Shown here: positions 60,401-64,000 of the stretch, in pieces
How positions within the stretch are numbered: position 1 is the stretch's first letter
How the letters are laid out: every line of letters begins with the position of its first letter
Origin: Anas platyrhynchos
Lineage: Eukaryota; Chordata; Aves; Anseriformes; Anatidae
Direction: 5' to 3'
Length of the DNA stretch: 64,000 nt
Assembly (NCBI RefSeq): GCF_047663525.1
Contig: NC_092600.1
Coordinates: forward strand, 3,592,001-3,656,000
Position numbers and translations under genes: made by a program
Notes under the pieces: generated by a model
The model's input: the letters and a program-made list of their open reading frames with translations, nothing else
Databases searched by the model: none
Told to the model about the DNA's origin: nothing

Positions 60401-63400
60401 AGCACATGAGGCGAGTTTTGTGCTTTTCCTCGCAGGTCCCTGAGCCATTTGCAAACCTTCCCTGGTGCTTCCCAGGCATCTCATGCCCCATCACAGAAGC
60501 TCCCACTGAGTGTGGACGGGAGGCTGCAGCCCAGGCTGGATCCTGCACAGGTGAACCCTGAACCCAAGAGCAAGAGACCAAGCTCCATGGGTTGAACCTA
60601 AAATGCCTGTCCTGTCAACCTGGGAGAGATTTGCCCAGATGACTTACATTAATGTTAATGGAAACTGTGTGCAGAAACCACAAGCTTAAATCACGAAGAT
60701 TATGTCAAAAGAGCAGACTTTACTTTCATAAATCCAAATGACAGACTCCGACTGTTTTTTTTTTTTTTTCTTTTCTCCTCACTCTAAAGAACCCGTCGCT
60801 ATTTTCAGCTTCTTAAAGCTGGTGTGATGCCCAAACTTTGTGGGGATCAAGTTTTGAAATGGTTTTTGTAATTCAAAGGATAAAGGAAGAAATCTCCCCA
60901 ACTGGGGTCATGTTAATAAGCAGCTACATTAAAAGAGCAGTTCTCGGAGACTTCAGCACAAATTTTGGCTTGGCATCTCACTGCAGCTTCTGTGCCAAGG
61001 TGGGATGAGCTGCTGAATATCATTTCCTTGTGGTGGGGTGGTTGGGAGCAAGGCAAAGGATGTTGCATCAGTCCATCCTGCCTACCCATCCCAGCAGCGA
61101 TACTGGTGCTTTCTGTGAAAGAAACAGCCTTTCCTGGCCTGTTGCACTTCTTTAATTGTATCTGTTAACTTAAATGGAAAGGAGTGGAAAAGACAAATAT
61201 CAGGATTCACTGTATTGTTTTTTTCTGAGATTGAGCCCCAAGAAGTACCTCCTGAGCCTGGGAGGAGGTGGGGGTACAGGTCAAATCCAATACAGCAGTC
61301 ATGGACTGCTCAAAATGCTCTTGAAGACAGACGGGTGTGAAATTTAATGTTGTGAGTGTTGCAACAGGTTGAGAAAATCACAAAATGCCTGTGCAAAAGC
61401 GGAAAGGAAAGGATCCGGCTTCCAGGCTTGGATCCAAAATCCCATTGCATCCCAGCCTGGAGAGCTCCTTGACGTGCAGCTCCTGGCCTTGTCCACATGG
61501 CTCGCCTTGCTGAGGAGGAGCAAGGAGCCGGGTGATTGCCCTCTGCTGTCCTGAACTGCTCCCCAAAAGTCCTCTTGGGTTTTTGCAGAAACCTGCTTGG
61601 CTTTTTCAAAGCCTTCCTGACCCTGCTGCCTCCTGGGGGTTATAACCAGCCCTTGGGGCTAGCAGTGTCAATTTGGAAAAAAACATTGCCTGATGCCACC
61701 AGGCTGGTGGAGAACCTGGTTGCGTCCAGCTCTGGTGCCTGTTTCTTCTCTGCAGACCCCAAAATGCCTCCAAGACCATGGCCTGGTGCCGCCTGCCTGG
61801 TGGCAGTGCTGGGAGCAGCTCTCATGGGCGGTCTCTCCGGGGAAGTAAGGAGAACCCCATCCTGCAAAAGCTGCTTTCAGAGCCTGCTGGGGGCAAACCC
61901 AAGCTTTTCTGCCAGGAAACAGTAGCCATCCCTAACGAACAGGGAGCAACTCGTCATTAGGCTCTTGTCAGTGATTGACGTGTTTGTGGCTCTGGACATC
62001 TGGAAGGGATTTAGCAGGAAGGTCTGGTTCCTGGGACACCACTAATGGCCCTGGCTGATGGATTCAAAGGGAATGAGGTAGATAGAGAAAAGAAAACTGA
62101 AAATTTGGGGGCTGATTCTCGACACATGTGAAATAACTAAAGGAGCCACTCAGGAAAGACAGTAAACAAGCCAGGTCTGCAGCACTGACTGCTTTCTCCT
62201 GATTTTTCCTTTCTCCTGTTGTTTGTTGGAGGTGACCACAATGTACTGATTGCGCTCAGCCCCTCAGGGTCCCCATTCTGCAGGGTTTTGGGGCTCTGGG
62301 GCTCCCCTCGCGCCCCTTTCCCTCATGGCACAAGCACCCTGGGGCTCAGCGCTGCTCGTCCTGGGGAGGTGGTGAGCAGAGCCTCAACTAACACCCAGAC
62401 CACCACCAGGTGCAAATTCTCATCCAGATTTTGTGCGGTTTGGGACCCTGCCTTTGGCCTGTCAGCCTCAAGCATCTGCTCAGCGACGTGGCCCGTGTAG
62501 GAGGGGGCTGACCTGAGACACGCAGGGGTGTCCTCAGCCACTGAGAGCCACGGGAACCTGGAGGTTTGAAGTGCTGGTTTTATTCTGGTGTGACAGAAAA
62601 GTGAAACATGGAAAAAAATGTGCAGAGAAAGGGAAAAAATTCTCGAAGCCAAAGCTGGTGTGCTGAGGGAGCGAGAGGCTGCGTGCCCTTCTTGGGAAGC
62701 AGCAGGCTGCGCCACACTGGGGGCTCTCAGATTTTCTCAGTATTACATAAACCTGCAGAGCCAAAATGGTTCAAAATAAGGGATGTGACCCGACTTTCTG
62801 ACCTCGTCGATGACCTGGCTGCCAGGTTGTTCTGGCAGAGCCCCAGATTTCATCCTGCCCTGTGCCGGGGCAGCGTTCCAGCAGAGAACACAACGCGCAC
62901 CGCTGAGCTGTGCTGTGCTCGGGCCCTTGGTTTGGCCCTGCTCGAGGTGGCCTTCTTCTCAGGCACCATGCCGCTGTACACTGAGCTCTGATAAGCCACA
63001 TATCTCACGTTTTTTCACTTAATATCATAAAAGATTTGGAGTATTATCCCATGCATGCCCTGCCTCTCTGTATGTAACAACGGGACTGAAGGAGTAGAGC
63101 TGCTCCGTGTGTTTAACTTGCTGTCCTAAAACTTTTTGTGGGATGCCTTGTGTTTTTGAGGTAGTGTTTTTTTAGTAGCAACTGGGTTAAAATAATAAGG
63201 GTCTGTCTGGGACTCAGGAGCCAGCCTGTTAGCTCAGACCTCAGTAGGGCTCAGACACAGTTCCTAATTTGGGCAATTCCTGATCCAAAAAGTCCCTGGA
63301 GGAAAGGGGCCGGGGAACTCCCTGGTTCTTATTTTAAAGCGTAAATCACTGAAGTCCAGTGGAAGGCTAATGAGCAGGCCAAAGACACAAACACCTACAA

Positions 63401-64000
63401 AAGTATTCCCAGCAGTAATCAGAGAGGATGAACCTTTAAACAAATGTTTTATTATTTTTTTTTCACTTTTGAGATTATTACTATTATTATTTTTTAATTT
63501 AGAAGAGCTTTCTGGGAGCTTAACAATTTGAATTTTGATGAGTCCTGAAAACTCAGAGCAACAGGAACCCAGTGGTGGAAATTTTACATTGCAGCCTGGC
63601 AGCCTTGCTGTGCCCTGGAGCAGGACTTCGTGCGTGCTGGTGGCTGCACATCTGCACATAGCCACGTCCCTGTGGTTTGCTCTCAGCGCTCTGCCACCTC
63701 CTACCTACCTGATCTGGCCTCTAGAAGAAAAAAAAAAGTACAGTTTGGGATTAAACAACCATGACCTCATCCTGGGAGTTTCGCATTGCTGCAAGGATTA
63801 GGACCATATGACTGGAAAGCCTGTCTGATAAATATTTGTTCCTGCTCATGGACAAAACGTCTCTCCTGCAGCAGCTGGAGCAAGGGAGCGTTGCTTCCCG
63901 CAGCTCCAGGACTCCTGAGGAGCTCCGCAGGCTCAGGACTTCTCCTCGTGTAAATTAGCCCATCCCTCCGGGGTAATAAAAGAAGAAAGCAAACGTGTCC
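57411..64000. other. Intergenic region to the right edge
   Basis: No gene was recognised. (TA)n lies near 57923-57938, (AAT)n near 59082-59101, and T runs near 58526-58540 and 60757-60770. From mammalian gene order TGFBI would be the next gene, but no fasciclin-domain exon or signal-peptide exon for it could be read here. Confidence 0.5.

Noticed and set aside
1-64000. CRISPR arrays, bacterial operons, tRNA or rRNA genes
   Set aside because: No spaced direct repeats, no recognisable tRNA cloverleaf or rRNA sequence, and the gene structure is clearly vertebrate.

Overview
This is nuclear DNA from a bird. Intron-exon genes, CR1 LINE fragments, an avian-type endogenous retrovirus and above all the gene set (IL9-like cytokine, FBXL21, the two-domain myeloid protein MIM-1, LECT2) point to the avian equivalent of human 5q31. 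I cannot name the species. No operons, CRISPR arrays or RNA genes were seen.

Layout. 1-6449: the 3' part of a gamma-like (class I) endogenous retrovirus on the plus strand. It has decayed gag and pol, an env whose transmembrane-subunit frame is still open, and a complete 573-bp 3' LTR. A 151-bp LTR-like element sits in its protease region. 6881-8011: the last two coding exons of an IL9-like cytokine, same strand. Its earlier exons must lie beyond the left edge, so the provirus appears to sit in an intron of this gene. 8.2-21.8 kb: intergenic, with one CR1 piece and homopolymer tracts. 21.84-22.17 kb: CpG island, the likely FBXL21 promoter. 24824-24923: probable 5'UTR exon. 28187-32375: complete FBXL21 coding sequence in four exons (432 aa by my splice model).

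35515-40108 (minus): a seven-exon gene for a secreted protein with two LECT2-type domains, MIM-1 (339 aa modelled). 44507-46915 (minus): the four-exon LECT2 gene (151 aa, the same length and key-residue numbering as human LECT2). FBXL21 and MIM-1 converge tail to tail. MIM-1 and LECT2 are in tandem and share exon phases and a 46-nt first coding exon, so they are related by duplication. 47-64 kb: intergenic, with one clear CR1 fragment and simple repeats; no exon was recognised. TGFBI would be expected further right from mammalian gene order.

The genes do not form a pathway. FBXL21 is a circadian cryptochrome-directed F-box protein; IL9, MIM-1 and LECT2 are secreted immune, granulocyte and liver proteins. 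The observations most worth a second look are the provirus inside the cytokine gene, the nested mini-LTR, the HPQ-repeat linker and extra cysteine per domain in MIM-1, the FBXL21 upstream ORFs, and the Myb/C-EBP cluster at the MIM-1 promoter. Nothing here looks like a wholly new molecular system. All exon models were made by eye from splice sites and protein similarity recalled from memory, without alignment tools.
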